Shown piece after piece: positions 33,840-45,766 of a stretch of DNA of 64,000 nucleotides (position 1 is its first letter; the number at the start of each line of letters is the position of its first letter). This stretch comes from Hirsutella rhossiliensis. Taxonomy: Eukaryota > Ascomycota > Sordariomycetes > Hypocreales > Ophiocordycipitaceae. The notes beneath the pieces were generated by a model. That model saw only the letters and a list, made by a program, of their open reading frames with translations. It had not been told where the DNA came from and made no database searches. The stretch is taken from contig NW_025408671.1 of NCBI RefSeq assembly GCF_020360975.1, positions 1,426,001-1,490,000 on the forward strand, given 5' to 3'. The translations under genes were made by a program, and so were the position numbers.

Positions 33840-34508
33840 TTCATGGACGAACTGCGAGTGCGCCCTCCCGCCGCTTGAGCAGGGCCTGCATGTACGCTAA
33901 GGTCACAGACCCTCCCACTGGCTGGGAACAAAACACAGCATGAACCCCAGGGACTGGTTCGCGGAGATGCGTAAGATCCAGGGAATACCGGTGGGCGGAG
34001 TTACGCGATCAACAGGGAACATGGGATGTGACTGGTACACGTACGTAATGACGCAACATATTCAGTGCGCTTGCAGCAGCAGGACAAGCAGTGCCGAAGC
34101 TGACAGCCGTCACTTGGTACATGTGAGAGCGTCTATTTATGCCTCATAGAGAAAGCTGAGTCGAGTTAGATATTCCTATCTTAATTGGTAGCTAAACATG
34201 TATATCAACTCGTTTACGCAGAGTTCGGCTAAATTCCCACCGAATGGCGATGACCTAAATGGCATTACAACACACAATAAGATGAGGATCACACTCGAAG
34301 AACCTTACCAATAAAGGTGAGTCGCGAATGTGAGAGGTAGACTTGAATGTCTCACACCGGGCACTTTCAAGACGATGTGTTTAGGCAGACGCTGCATGTC
34401 TTTGCTACGTTTTGATTGATAATGTACTTTGGCTGTGAATGTAATGCTCTATGGACAGGGAATCTTCGAGGGCCCAGCCTCAACCAACCCAGTTGTTTGG
34501 AGTCCAAT
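33840..34508. other. Spacer, no supportable gene
   Basis: About 670 bp between the MULE and the stop of the dehydrogenase gene. Open frames are under 70 codons and unrecognised. Confidence 0.5.
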
Positions 34509-35998
34509 CTACCTAGCTTTGCGGTTAGAAGTTGAAAAAATACGAGGGTGATTCCAGTCACCTACAATATTGTTGGTCAGCTGCTGCAGGTCAGCAACGC
34601 CAAGGTTACCTGCGTCGAGGGCAATCTCGCGCTTCAGGAGGCTGATGGCCCTTTTCACCCCAGGCTTGCCGAAGATGTTGGCATACATGAAAGGGCGGCC
34701 GAGGCCGACGGCCTTGACGCCGAGCGAGAGAAGCATGAGTACATCCGCTCCGTAGCGGACGCCGCCGTCAGCGAAGACTTCAGTCTCGCTGAAGATGGAT
34801 GGATCCTGCTGGTTGATCTCCAGCGCAACCTCAAGCGATGATGGGGCCCCGTCAAGCTGTCGGCCGCCGTGGTTGGAAAGAATGATGCCCGAGACGTTGT
34901 TCTGGACTGCTATGCGAGCGTCTTCGACCGTCATGATGCCCTTGAGAATGATGGGCAGATCGGTCATTGTTTTGAGCTTCTTGTAGAAATCCCACTGCAA
35001 ACATGCTAGTGTCAGCCAGATATATGTAGCCAACAGCCCAGGGGCAGTAGAGTAAAGCGCATGAGCGGTAGTGCCAACATACAGTGAAGGAAGAATAATC
35101 CGAATCACTGCCGCCGGTTAGCCGAGACCTTCGTAGCCATGACAGGAAGCTAGACTTACGCAGATCCGACATCGAATCGTGCCGCGCGGTGGCGGTTTCC
35201 GTCAGCTGCGGAGTCGACCGTGAAGACGACAGCGGCCGCGTTTGCCTTTTTGGTAGCATCCAGAAGCGCTTGATTCTCGGTGTCGTTGGACGACAGGTAC
35301 AGCTAGAGCGGGCTTAGCATAACGATATGGCTCCCTTGTGAAAGGACGCGGGCAGTTACCTGTTGAAATAGAACTTGATCGGAGCTCTTGGCCGCTGCAA
35401 TTTCATCAATCGTCTTGGACGCATAGAGGGCCGGCTAAGGAGATTAAGGCCTTCAGTAACAAGTCCAACTGCAACCATCAGAGTATCATCCTACCATGTA
35501 GAGAATGTTCTCTTCGGCGGCGGCTTTGACAAAGTTCAATTCGGCTTCCGGGTGCCCCAATTCACCCCGTGCGCAAGGGCTGATGTAAAAGGGAGCCGAG
35601 AAGTTGTGGCCCAGGATCTTGGTTCTATCGATGACGTCAGGGCCTGAACAATTGGTGAACTAGAGAGTCAAGGGGCCGTACGGGAGAGTGGACTCGATGT
35701 TGGAAATGTCCCTCAGGACTCGAGGGCGAAGGCGATATCGACGGAAGACTTCGAGGTTGTTGCGATACGACCACTCACCAGCGGCGCCGTTGCGGTAGTA
35801 TGTGTAGTTCCTGATGGGCAGATATTTCCGGGCAACTGCGTCAAAGTCCGGCAAGCTCACCATCTGCTCCACGTTGGGCAGCGACCCTGCGGTCAAGTTA
35901 CTCAAAGCATCGTCGAATCCGGTGTCGGGCTCGTTGAGGAATGGTCGAGCGGCCAAGGCCGTGTTTGCCAAAGCCGAAAAGAGAATCTGAGTACGCAT
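34509..35998 (-). CDS. Secreted FMN-dependent 2-hydroxyacid dehydrogenase (L-lactate dehydrogenase-like)
   Basis: Six exons: 35998-35682, 35624-35495, 35434-35360, 35302-35160, 35107-35083 and 34994-34509, joining in phase to 391 aa. Exon 5 is only 25 nt. The N-terminus is a signal peptide (MRTQILFSALANTALAA). The FMN-dehydrogenase barrel shows LPTKILGHNF, TVDSAADGNRH, the FMN-binding ILKGI lysine, the catalytic LSNHGGRQLDG histidine/arginine, and the phosphate-binding ADGGVRYGADVL and GLGRPF. It lacks the cytochrome b5 domain of flavocytochrome b2. The reaction is oxidation of an L-2-hydroxyacid such as lactate; the true substrate and electron acceptor are unknown. The signal peptide suggests an extracellular or vacuolar location. 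Confidence 0.85.
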
Positions 35999-37504
35999 TT
36001 TAACGAGAGGTAGGCTGGGCAATGTCGGCTGGAGAGCTGTCTGAGGGAGCGTCCATGACGGCGAGCATGCTCGTCTTTTAAGCAGAATGTCGATGTCTGC
36101 ATTGATATGACACCTACCTCTCTCAAATATCTTGCTCCAGCTACAAAATGTCTGTCGTGGGGTAAAAAGCTCGACCTCTCCTCGCAGCCAAGAGGTAGTT
36201 GTTTTCGGACATAGAAACATCCCACTTATACCGGTATTTCGGTCGCATGAACGGTCCGCCACGAGTCCAAGCCCCCGCCAAGAGGACTGTGCTGTCAGCA
36301 TCTCGCACGAGTAATGCTTTCTAGAAGCCCGCAATTGGCATATTAAGGGTGTTTATTAGCGGGCTTCCTATGCCAATCTCCCATGTGGACATGTCGTCTG
36401 GTGTACGCGTACCCCCGGGATTGGTAAACCCCTGAGGCTGCCTCGTTTCCGTTAAGCGGGATGACGAGTCAGAGAGCATGGTGGCCCTCCAAGAGGATTC
36501 CATTGACAGTAAGCTCGAAAAAGCTTACGCGGATACATGTGGCGCTCTCTCCTCGAGACAGGAAACATGTGCTTCCGACTATAGTAAGTATAGTAAGGGT
36601 ATTCGTCTCGTCTCGTCTCGCGTCCCCGGTTTGCGCCAACAAGGCAAATCGCGACTTCATCGTTGTCTATCCAGGCCTCCGAGTAGCGCATTTTTGGCGG
36701 GATCAAATAAAACCGAAGGATAGGAGAGACCGTCCAGGGGAGGCCGAAGGCGGCGCCGCTGGAAAGCAATGCGAACAGGCGTTGCAAGGGGCCCAAACGA
36801 CAAGCGTCCGGCAGGCTTTCCCCGGTCTGCGCCGGTGATCGAAGGTAACAAGCCCTCTTTACCCACATGCAACGATTCATCTCAAGTTGTCGAGAATACG
36901 CACCGGACGGTCGGCCTAACGGTCGGGACTCAGGGATGAAGACACTTGGGATCGTCACGTCATACCCACGGGAGACTGGGTCGGCAATATCAAGCAGGTG
37001 CGGATCTCGGCGTGGATGATAGATGTACAGCTAGCTCATAGCCTTCGGCCCCGAAGGCGTAAAATGAAAGGGCGTCAACGCCAGCCCCAGTCTCTCCCAA
37101 GCCTTCTCCGGACGTCTGCCCCCTCCTTTCACAGCTGTTCTCCATTCTTCGAACGGGAGAAACCCGGCCCAGGCATCCATGCCACCTCGCTCGTCTACAG
37201 TTCCCCAGTTAAAACATTGCCCTCGAGGCTGCACTTCGCCTTCGCCCCTGAGAAAGAGAGACCCTTCTATCCAAGCATAATCTCCCGTTACATTCTTCAC
37301 TTTGTGCACTGAACGAGAGACAGCTTTCTCGTCTCGGGTGCGCGCTAAGGGAAGTTCGCCGCACTCTTCTCCGCCAACGTCGCAGCGTGAGTAATTCGTA
37401 GCTTCATGTTTGTTTACATCCGGCAGCAGCAGGCTTCTCAGTCGTCACCGTGTCCAGCTTGGAGCGGAACGCAAGCTACCCCTGGCGGACCAATACAACG
37501 AACA
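35999..37504. other. Intergenic, no supportable gene
   Basis: About 1.5 kb upstream of the dehydrogenase and downstream of the ankyrin gene. Overlapping short frames on both strands match nothing. A small tandem TCTCG/CGTCT run sits near 36605-36622. Confidence 0.45.
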
Positions 37505-39196
37505 CTACAACTCCACGGCGTCAGCCTCCGCTTGGCGAAGCACCTCGGCCACGGCGTCCAACCCCAAGGCCTCGGCGCGCTGCAAGGCCGTCTCCCCCTC
37601 GGTCGTCGGCGTGACTGGGCTGGCCCCGGCATCAATGAGCGCCCGTATAACCGCCACGCCCCTTTGCGACATCTGGTCCAGCAAATCCGGTTGCAGTTCC
37701 GGCCAGAGCGGCGGAAGATGCGATTTCGGCCCCTGGGTGACTGCGCAGTGCAGCGGTGTCTCGCCAGCAGCTGTTTGTGCAGCGACACTGGCCCCGGCTC
37801 CAAGGAGCAGCCGTGTCTCTTCTTCCCACCCCCCGGCTGCCGCGAAATGGAGCGGCATCTTCCCGTCATCAGTGGTTGCTGACACGTCGGCTCCCTTGTC
37901 AAGCAGCAGCTGCGTCCCCTGCTCCCATCCTTTCGTTGCTGCAATATGCAACGGTGTCTTGCCGTTGGGAGTTCTCGCCATGACATCGGCCCCGGCGTTG
38001 AGGATGAGGCGCGTGGTGTTCTCAAGCCGCTGGGCAACCGCATAATGGAGTGCCACCTCTCCGTCGCTGTTCGTCGCCGAGACATCCGCGCCAGCCTCCA
38101 GCAACAGCCGCGCGCTGTTCCGCGAGCCTTGGTTCTCCACGGGAATGGACGCTACGAGATGCAAAGCCGTCTCGCTGTCTCCAGTTGCCTCCCTCACATC
38201 GGCTCCGGCTTTCAGCAGAGCGGTAATGGCGTTTTCACCCCCTCGACCTGCCGCGAGATGGAGCGCCGTCTTTCCGTCTTGGTTCGCTTTCGTCAAGTCG
38301 GCGCCGGCATCCAGGAGCACTGAAACTGCTATTCCATCTCCCGCGGCGGCTGCACGATGCAACGGTGTCTCCCCTTGGGCAGTGACGGCAGATACATCAG
38401 CGCCGGTATCGAGCAGCAGCTGTAGCTTCCCTCGATCCCCTTGGCCCCAAGTGACAGCCTCGTGCAGCGGTGTTTCTCCATTGTTCGATCTTGCCGAGAT
38501 GTCTGCTCCAACATCGAGAAGTCGCTGCACCACATCTCTGGACTCCCATGCCGCGGCTCGATGCAGGGCCGTCTCTCTACCATAGCCTGTTGCCGAGACA
38601 TCGGCTCCAGCATCAAGCAGCTGGGCCACTACCGCAAGACCGCCGCTTACCGAGGACAGCAATGGCGAGTCGCCGTTGTTGTCCACCGCATGGACGCTGG
38701 CTTTGGCATCGAGGAGAAGCCTGACGACGGCTGCGTGCCCGCGGAGGCCGGCACCGTGTAGCGCTGTGCTTCCATAGCAATTTGGCGCCGAAACATTAAC
38801 CCCGAAGTCGATGAGAAGCCTGACAACGGCTTCATGCCCAAACATAGCCGCCACGTGCAGAGGCGTCTCTTGGTCGAAGTTGACGGCAGAAACATTGGCT
38901 CCGGCGTCGAGGAGTAGGCGTGTGGCTGCTTCCGACCCGTCAATCGCCGCGGTATGCAGCGCCGTAACTCCGTCAACACTTGCCATCGTGGCCTGGGAGC
39001 CGGCGTCATGTAAGTCCACCGTCCCCGATCCTTCACCGGCGCAGCCAGGTTCTGGAAACGCGACCATGTCAGGCGGCGTCGGCGTTCGCGTATGAGCGGC
39101 CTGAGGAAGTGTCCGCAGAAGTGACGACCACGCCAAGTACAAGATGGAGACGGCGACAAAGGCTGTGAAAGCGACTCGCAGTAATACCGCAAACAT
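37505..39196 (-). CDS. Membrane-anchored ankyrin-repeat protein
   Basis: Single exon, 563 aa. Residues 3-27 form a hydrophobic anchor (VAFTAFVAVSILYLAW). After a Pro/Thr linker come about 14 ankyrin repeats of 33-34 residues, each with the pattern G-TALHxAA...V-LLLDAGADVSA, running to the C-terminus. Repeats are unusually regular and similar, for example NGKTPLHIAATKGWE and DGKMPLHFAAAGGWE, which points to recent internal duplication. Ankyrin repeats bind proteins; no enzymatic domain is present, and the partner is unknown. The GC-rich repeats also create long shadow frames on the other strand. Confidence 0.85.
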   Translation of the reverse strand: MFAVLLRVAFTAFVAVSILYLAWSSLLRTLPQAAHTRTPTPPDMVAFPEPGCAGEGSGTVDLHDAGSQATMASVDGVTALHTAAIDGSEAATRLLLDAGANVSAVNFDQETPLHVAAMFGHEAVVRLLIDFGVNVSAPNCYGSTALHGAGLRGHAAVVRLLLDAKASVHAVDNNGDSPLLSSVSGGLAVVAQLLDAGADVSATGYGRETALHRAAAWESRDVVQRLLDVGADISARSNNGETPLHEAVTWGQGDRGKLQLLLDTGADVSAVTAQGETPLHRAAAAGDGIAVSVLLDAGADLTKANQDGKTALHLAAGRGGENAITALLKAGADVREATGDSETALHLVASIPVENQGSRNSARLLLEAGADVSATNSDGEVALHYAVAQRLENTTRLILNAGADVMARTPNGKTPLHIAATKGWEQGTQLLLDKGADVSATTDDGKMPLHFAAAGGWEEETRLLLGAGASVAAQTAAGETPLHCAVTQGPKSHLPPLWPELQPDLLDQMSQRGVAVIRALIDAGASPVTPTTEGETALQRAEALGLDAVAEVLRQAEADAVEL

Positions 39197-39803
39197 GACC
39201 CCTGCTCTGATCGCTACTGATGGATTTTAAGCTTGAATATGCACGAGTCGAGGCTGGACCTGACGATACACGAATGTGGAGTCTCGTGAGTCAGTTGGTT
39301 AGTAGCTCAGTTACGGACAATAATGCCACGCTTGCTATGGCCGTCACGTTTGAGTTGAAGCTGGTGAAGCAGACTGTGTGAAAAGAGGAGCTCACTGGTT
39401 CAATGCCGAGCACAGGGGCTGGTTAGTTGCATAATGCCCGACATACATCGTGCATGGATGCAACCCCGGCTTTGTTTGAAGCTTGACCAACTTAAGCAAA
39501 ACACGGCCTCCTTGGCACTCCGCATTTTCGGCGTATCCCCGATTGGAATCCTTGTCAGACTACCGAGCTCCCCGAGATCGTGCCTGCGAAAATGACTTTG
39601 ACTTTGTAGCTCCGGGATGGACGGCCTATGTGCAAGGGGTCATGAGCTGGGACTCGGAATTAGAGCAGGAAGAAAAACCATCGTATTATAGCGGTACGCT
39701 GCCCTAAGGGTATCCATTCTTCTGCCCATAAAGGGCCTCGCTTTATCCCAAGTTCTCCAATCCCAAGACTGAACCTCCAGACGCCATGCCAACAACCCGG
39801 ATT
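39197..39803. other. Intergenic, no supportable gene
   Basis: About 600 bp between the ankyrin gene start and the ABC transporter stop. Nothing recognised. Confidence 0.5.
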
Positions 39804-41825
39804 TCACCTGCGCATTTTCAGAACAGACCAAGCCAGCAGACGGTAGACAAATATAATGGCTATTGTAATGCCCACGTTTCTAGCAAGGCTTCGCTTGCCA
39901 GAAATGTCGTAGTAGTCGAGGACTGCTTGTCCGGCAATCTTGCACTGGTCGGCGAGAGGTGAGTTGTAAATGCAGCGGCACCCATTCTCGCAAGATATTA
40001 CCCGATCCTTGAACTCGTTGGCCATCAAGCCCTGGAAAACGTACTTTTGATGGTTCAAGTGGTAGACGGCATTTTTGTAAAAACGGTTGATCATCGTCGG
40101 AGGGACCATGAAGCCGCTGTTTGTCGCGAAAAGGGCGCTGGCAAACGCATATAGAGAAAGTGAAGTGATGAAACTATTGAAAATGGCAGCCAGAAGTACA
40201 ACGACCGACTCTGCTGCCAAAAGGTCAAGAAAGATCCACATAATCGAGGTGAGAAAGGCTGCGGTTGTCGGTTGGAAGTTGATGGCCCAATATACCACCA
40301 CTGAATAAGTACAGGCAAAGGTGAAGATGTACGGAATCCCAATGAGAGAGTTGGCAATGATGAACTCGGTCGGACCGTATAATCCACTTCCCCTCTCCTT
40401 CGTGTACTGGTGGTGGTCTTCGAGAAATGCCGGGGTATACGCAATCGATATAAAGGGAACGAGCGTGGTGCCGGCAAAGAGAGCAATGATGTAGGACTGA
40501 ATTGAAGACTGTCCCGAGTCGAGACGGAGCCAGACGGTGCCTGACAGTAGAGCTATGACGGCGAATAGGACGAGACGGGTCCCATACGCCATCACATCGC
40601 GGTGGCTTTTAATAAAGTTGCGATGGAGGAGCGTTAGAGTCAGACTCCACTTGCTGGGCCTCTTATCGACGAACTTGAGCTTGATGTTGCCACTGGTCGA
40701 AGTCCCCGTCACCGGCAAGGCGCTGCAAACTTCTTTGTATTGCGGCGAGCGTTCCCAAGCCTCATGCAGCTCACCAAGGCGCTTCTCAGCCGCCGCCCTG
40801 TCCTCGGCAAAATCGATGTTGACGAGATCGAGGAGATGTTCGGAAGGGTTGACGTTGCTTTGGATTTGGATGCCAGTGGACTCATAGTACGGTACGAAGC
40901 CATCCATGGAGCCAAAGTAATGCATCTTGCCGCCAGTCAAGAGCATCAGCTTGTCGAAAAGACCAAAGGTTTTGGCCGAGGGTTGGTGGATGGAGATGAT
41001 CACGATGAGATTGTTTTGCTTGGCGACAGATTTGAGGTAGCTGACGACTTTGTAGCTCGCGGCCGAATCGAGGCCGCTCGTGGGCTCATCGAGAAAAAGT
41101 ATCTTCGGGCAGGTGATGAGCTGAGACACGACGCTGACTCGACGCTTCTCGCCGACCGAGATGCCATGGCGAAGCGACGTGCCGATGAGCGTGTTGGCCT
41201 GCTCCGTCAGGCCGAAGGAATGGAGAAGTGAATCGATTCGGTTATCGCGGACATGGCGGGGAAGGGAACTAACGGGCGAAATCGTATGAGCTCGCCAAAT
41301 CACATCTCGAGGGGAGCACCATGGGCTCAAGGAGCATTCTTACGCAGAGCAAGCCAGGCGCGAGGCGAACTCAACGCTCTCCCGAGCCGTGAGAGAGCCG
41401 ATGAAAGCGTCTTCATGCTCAACGAAACACGACGCTCTCTTGAAGTCTGAGCGCGACACGAAGCTTGAGTTGACCAGAATTTCCGACTCAATCTTTTTGG
41501 CCTTGATGGGTTTGTCGGCCAAAACGCTGAGCAACGTAGTCTTGCCACAGCCAGAGGGACCCACGATGGCGCAAATCTCGCCTGGTTACAGGTCAGCATT
41601 GGGGGTATACCAAGCGTGAACGTGGGAACCCAGTCCTGACGCACCAGCCTTGACCGTTCCGCATACATCATCAACAATGGTCCGGTTGGTCGTGGTGGTT
41701 TTGTCCTCGACTGTCACCGTGACCCCTTTCCAGGTGATGTCCTTGACAGACGAGTTGAAAAGATAACCGTTCCCCTCACAACCTTTCTCCAGGTCTTGCT
41801 CGCTGGCGGGAGTAGAGTAAGGCAT
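39804..41825 (-). CDS. ABCG-type half transporter
   Basis: Three exons, 41825-41645, 41581-41344 and 41268-39804, give 627 aa. One ATP-binding domain comes first: KAGEICAIVGPSGCGKTTLL (Walker A), the Q-loop region, ILFLDEPTSGLDS (Walker B), and the H-loop in VIISIHQPS. An ABC2 membrane domain with about six helices follows. The family signature, usually ISGGEKRR, reads ISVGEKRR here. NBD-then-TMD order and one copy of each mark an ABCG (White-type) half transporter that must pair to work. Fungal members export lipids, sterols or drugs; no substrate can be assigned. A CENGCRC loop near the C-terminus resembles the extracellular cysteine loop of ABCG proteins. Confidence 0.87.
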
Positions 41826-44374
41826 TGGCAATTGTTTGCAGGGTCGAACAGATGAGGTGAGGACGACAGGCAGCCGTCTTCTGGCCAACAAGGGAATGTG
41901 TCCTTTTGCTGGACGGTGTGGAGCAGGGGATTCGCTTCTTGACAGGACCTACTATTCTCAATCTGAACTGGCTTCGGCCATGTATTGACTCTATATATAC
42001 ACTGTTTGGAAAATGGCATTGGTGAATATGACCTCATAGAGAGGAATCCCGAGGGTAAATCGATCATCTAGCCATTGCTGTGCATGACGATTGGCAACTC
42101 CCAGTACGAGATTGTGTAACTGCCCGTATGCACGTCTTGCCCTCCTGGGGCCCCGGCTATGTTGTAATACGTAACTAATATGACCCTGAGGCCTAGGGGT
42201 CTCGACTTCCTTCCTTATGTGAGACTAGACGTGACCCGTTATGCGACCCTGCACCCGTAGATCTGACAAGATTGCACCCCACGTGTCATTTCTGGTGCCC
42301 CTTGCATCGGAATGTTTGCCCTGAAGCTTGACGGCTTGAACACTTGAGCCGATTGCCAAGGCCTGCCTCTTATGTGGTCGAACCACGATCGAGTTTGCCG
42401 CCCGTCATCTCTGGTTTCTGCTTGCGTCCATGCAGCCCTGGGAGAATGTGAGGCTTAAAGTTTGGTCTATACTTGCATGTGCTTCCTGCGAAGCCGTATC
42501 GTCTCCCTTTCCTCTGTCATCCCAATTTGTGCACGCGAGACACATGCGAGGAGGTTATCAATTTTGGCGGGTCAAGACTTGATATCTCCTCTTCTTTCTT
42601 TTCCTACCCTAGCTGCTGGCTGCTACATCTTGTCTGTTGCCTCGACGGGTGAGGCTTGCTACGCGCGTCTCTGGGTGTGAGCGCTCGCCCGTGTGACATG
42701 TTTCGGGAAAGGGGGAACAAGGCGTGTTGTCCAAATCAATCTTCTGCAGGAGGCTTGCGCCTCGTGCGCATGACACCTCGTTGTCACATACAATCGTTGG
42801 AATGACTTGGGTAAAGGTGCACACAATGACGCCACGACATTTGCAAGGTTCTTGTTTACTCACGAGGGCCATTAAGATTGAAGTTGCGCTTCTACAGCTC
42901 GCCACGTTGCACTCGATGTCGATTTACGCACGTCATTTCCTGCGGAAGGGCTTAGTTTGAGGAGAGGACGCTTCAGAGCATCCTAATTCCTGCTATGTGT
43001 TTCTTACCAATGTCACCTAAACTGCTGCGGTTGACGAAGTAATGCCCTTATTGCACCAACAGATCGCTCGACTCGGTTTCCATCAATGAGTCTATAACAG
43101 AAGACTTCTGGAGGGGGGGTGGGATACGGGCCTAACTTGACAGGGCGCGGCGTTCGTCCTTGCGCCACTGCCTAGTTTTGGCTCGGGCCGCGCCGCTTCG
43201 GCTCGCTGTGTCCCGGGCTCGAGCTCACTCTCATGCCATGGCTTTACGCCGTAGCAAGTAAACGTGAATGGTCCGGAAGACGGAGTGCCTGACGCGGGAT
43301 TGGACGCCTCTTGGTGCGTGCTAGGCATATTGGCCTCCCGCGCCACCGATTCACCCTTCCATGCCACCCTAGGTAACCCGGATAAGCGGTGCCCGGCATT
43401 CCTTGCAGGGCTGGGCGAGAGAAACATGAATACGCCCGTGACGTTATTCCCGGGTAGAAGCTCCCGATGACCTGGCGTCAAGGAGGCGGAAGCACCACGA
43501 AGACAAGGAAGTGCTGGATTGTCGAGGCATGCAATAAGGGGCAAGTATTCTCATATCAGCATCAAGATCAGGCGACGACACAGGACTCAAGACACAGTAT
43601 CTTTGCCATGCGTATTTCGCAAAGAATCGAGTTCCTGTTGGTAACGCGTGAAAGCCTTCACCCCCTCTCATCCAAGCGTACCTCGGGTCCGCGAACGAGC
43701 CGTTGCACACATGGTTCAAGCCGCCAATGCACATGGGTTCGGACCGGTCAATGAAGCCCGGGTGGCGTAGGCATCGAGGCGGATTACGTATTTGCGCATG
43801 TGAGCTGTGCCGCACACTACGAAGCACATGCACCGTGGTAGGCTCGAGAACATTGTCCCTTTAGCCGCCAGGCAAGATAGGTTTTGGGTGATTGAAGACA
43901 TGCATGTAGCCGCAAAGCAGGCCGTGTGCGTCGCGAAGTCCAGCAGCCTAACCGATGCTGTCGCACTGCTATGTTGCACGACGAATCTCGATACCTGGCG
44001 CAGATCGGATGGCACCGGGGCCGCACGGAGGAGCCTTGATAGACCAGCAGAACCCCTGACGGAGGTGCCGCCACGTTTGTTATCTGGTTCGATAGGGCTT
44101 GTGCGGGAGCCAACGTCGAGTGCAGTTGTCATTGAACGCGCATACATGACATGTGCAAAGCGCATAACAAAAAGCAGTCGACGTTCAACCAAGGAGGTCA
44201 CGTGGCGCCGTCTCTCTGGTCCTCGGTGGATCGGGCCCCGAGGGTTCCCAAACCCACACAGTACGTACCCCTCGGTGTGCAGTTGCTTGACCGAAAATGT
44301 CCACCGTCTCGCTTCACCCGACGAGACTCTTGCCTTGCTCCCGTCTCTGAAGCCATCACATCTCTTCTACCGCC
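41826..44374. other. Gene-poor 2.5 kb stretch
   Basis: Several open frames of 70-160 codons occur on both strands, overlapping, without conserved motifs or consistent codon use. The longest (plus strand, 43807-44841) only runs into SLX9 in the wrong frame. No repeats with clear ends were found. Confidence 0.45.
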
Positions 44375-45101
44375 ATGGCAAGTCCCAGTCCAGTCCTGTC
44401 CCCCACCAGAACAATGCTAACACTGACCACCGCCGCCCATCCAGGCTCCTGTCGCCCCGCCATCATCAGCGCCCTCGGCCCGCGCCCGTCGCCTCGCCCG
44501 CATCTCAGGCGCAATTCACCCGCTCGCGCCCCCAAAGACCTTTCGTTCCGATGCCGCCGTCACGGACTACTTCCTCTCCACCAAGCGCGACAAGCGCCTC
44601 ATCAAGCACTCGTCCTTTCTCGCCCGCGTCGCCTCTTCTTCTTCCTCGTCCCGCATCACCAAGCCCCGGAGCCAGAACCGCTCCCGCCGCCCCAACAACA
44701 AGCTCAAGACGTCCCTTCAAGGGCTCGCCGATGCCCTCCCCAGCTTGCAGGACGAAGACGAGGGAGCTGACGAGGACCGCCGCGGCGAACTGCGACACAA
44801 GGTCCGCCACCGGAGCATCAAGAGCAAGCCCGGTGCCCTGAAGCGCAAGGAGATGGTCGTCAAGGGTGAGATGGAGCGGTTCGGCGTCAGCATGGCCCGC
44901 CTGTCTGGCGCTACCCCGTCGTCTTCTACACCCTCACTCCGTGGTGGCCAGGCCCAAGCGGACGGTAACGGTAGCCGCCAGGCGCCGCAGGATTCGGCCC
45001 CTCCGCAGCAACCGCCGGCCGTGGCAGGTCGATGGGCCGCCCTGCGCGGATACATCTCTGCCACCATGGAGCAAGCCCCGGCCTTTGTCGGCAAGAGCTA
45101 A
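44375..45101 (+). CDS. SLX9: SLX9-like ribosome biogenesis protein
   Basis: The main exon is 44445-45101. It has no in-frame ATG at its start and upstream stops at 44418 and 44424, so a first exon is required. The acceptor CATCCAG at 44444 and a GCTAAC branch site are clear; the likeliest first exon is 44375-44392 (MASPSP), giving 224 aa, but that donor (GTCCTG) is weak. The protein is basic with FRSDAAVTDYFLSTKRDKRL, KLKTSLQGLADALPSLQ, and KPGALKRKEMVVKGEMERF, the conserved blocks of Slx9. Slx9 acts in nuclear export and processing of pre-40S particles. The low-complexity Gln/Pro-rich segment near the C-terminus varies among species. Confidence 0.8.
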
Positions 45102-45766
45102 GACGCAGATGCACCTGCCCATGTACACTGCTTGACTGCAGAGACACGATTGACAGAGACACGATTGACAGAGACACGATTGACACGGGCTACGAATCAT
45201 TCATTAACCATGCCTTTCAGTGTATATACCCGTTTTCGGGAGTTGAGGAGTTTGTTGGCAGGGAAAATTTGTCAAGGCAAAGTCGTGCAGAGGCACCTAC
45301 TACATGCAGAGTCACCTCATCTCACTCGAGGTCGAAGCAGCTGAATTCCAAGTCGTTTGCTAAAGCACACAATTGTCATTGAACTCATCGTCTCATTTTC
45401 TCGCCTGTATGCCACGGGTATCCTCAAAGCTCCCCTCGCCAAACTCTCTCCCCCCCTTCCGCAGCTCATGCGTAAACGCTAAGCGCCAGAGGCTTCAATC
45501 AATTCGTATCAGTCAATAGTGGCGACGTCGCCTGTCTTCTCATTGGGCGGCCGCTGTCCGGAAATGTGGTTTGGGCACTCGTTGCCAGTCCGTTGTGGCC
45601 TCAACATGATCTCTCCAACGCCTCGCAAGAAAACAAACAAATATGAGGGCAAAACGCACGTCTTGAATGAAGCAAAAATGCGGCCAGGAGAAAGCAAAAA
45701 AAGCGGAGAGAGATAGTCACTCGCAAGAAATGGGTCGTTGCTGCTTGTTTTCTGCGGTCGGCCTCT
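45102..45766. other. Spacer with a 15-bp triple tandem repeat
   Basis: About 660 bp between convergent genes. Three exact copies of GAGACACGATTGACA lie at 45141-45185, just after the SLX9 stop, probably within its 3' UTR. Nothing else is recognised. Confidence 0.6.

Noticed and set aside
42340..42430. Possible tRNA on the minus strand (GTGGTTCGACCA box)
   Set aside because: No matching D-arm, anticodon arm or acceptor stem could be folded around it.
43807..44841. 344-codon plus-strand open frame overlapping SLX9
   Set aside because: It uses the wrong frame through the conserved SLX9 exon and has Arg/Pro/Ser-rich shadow composition.
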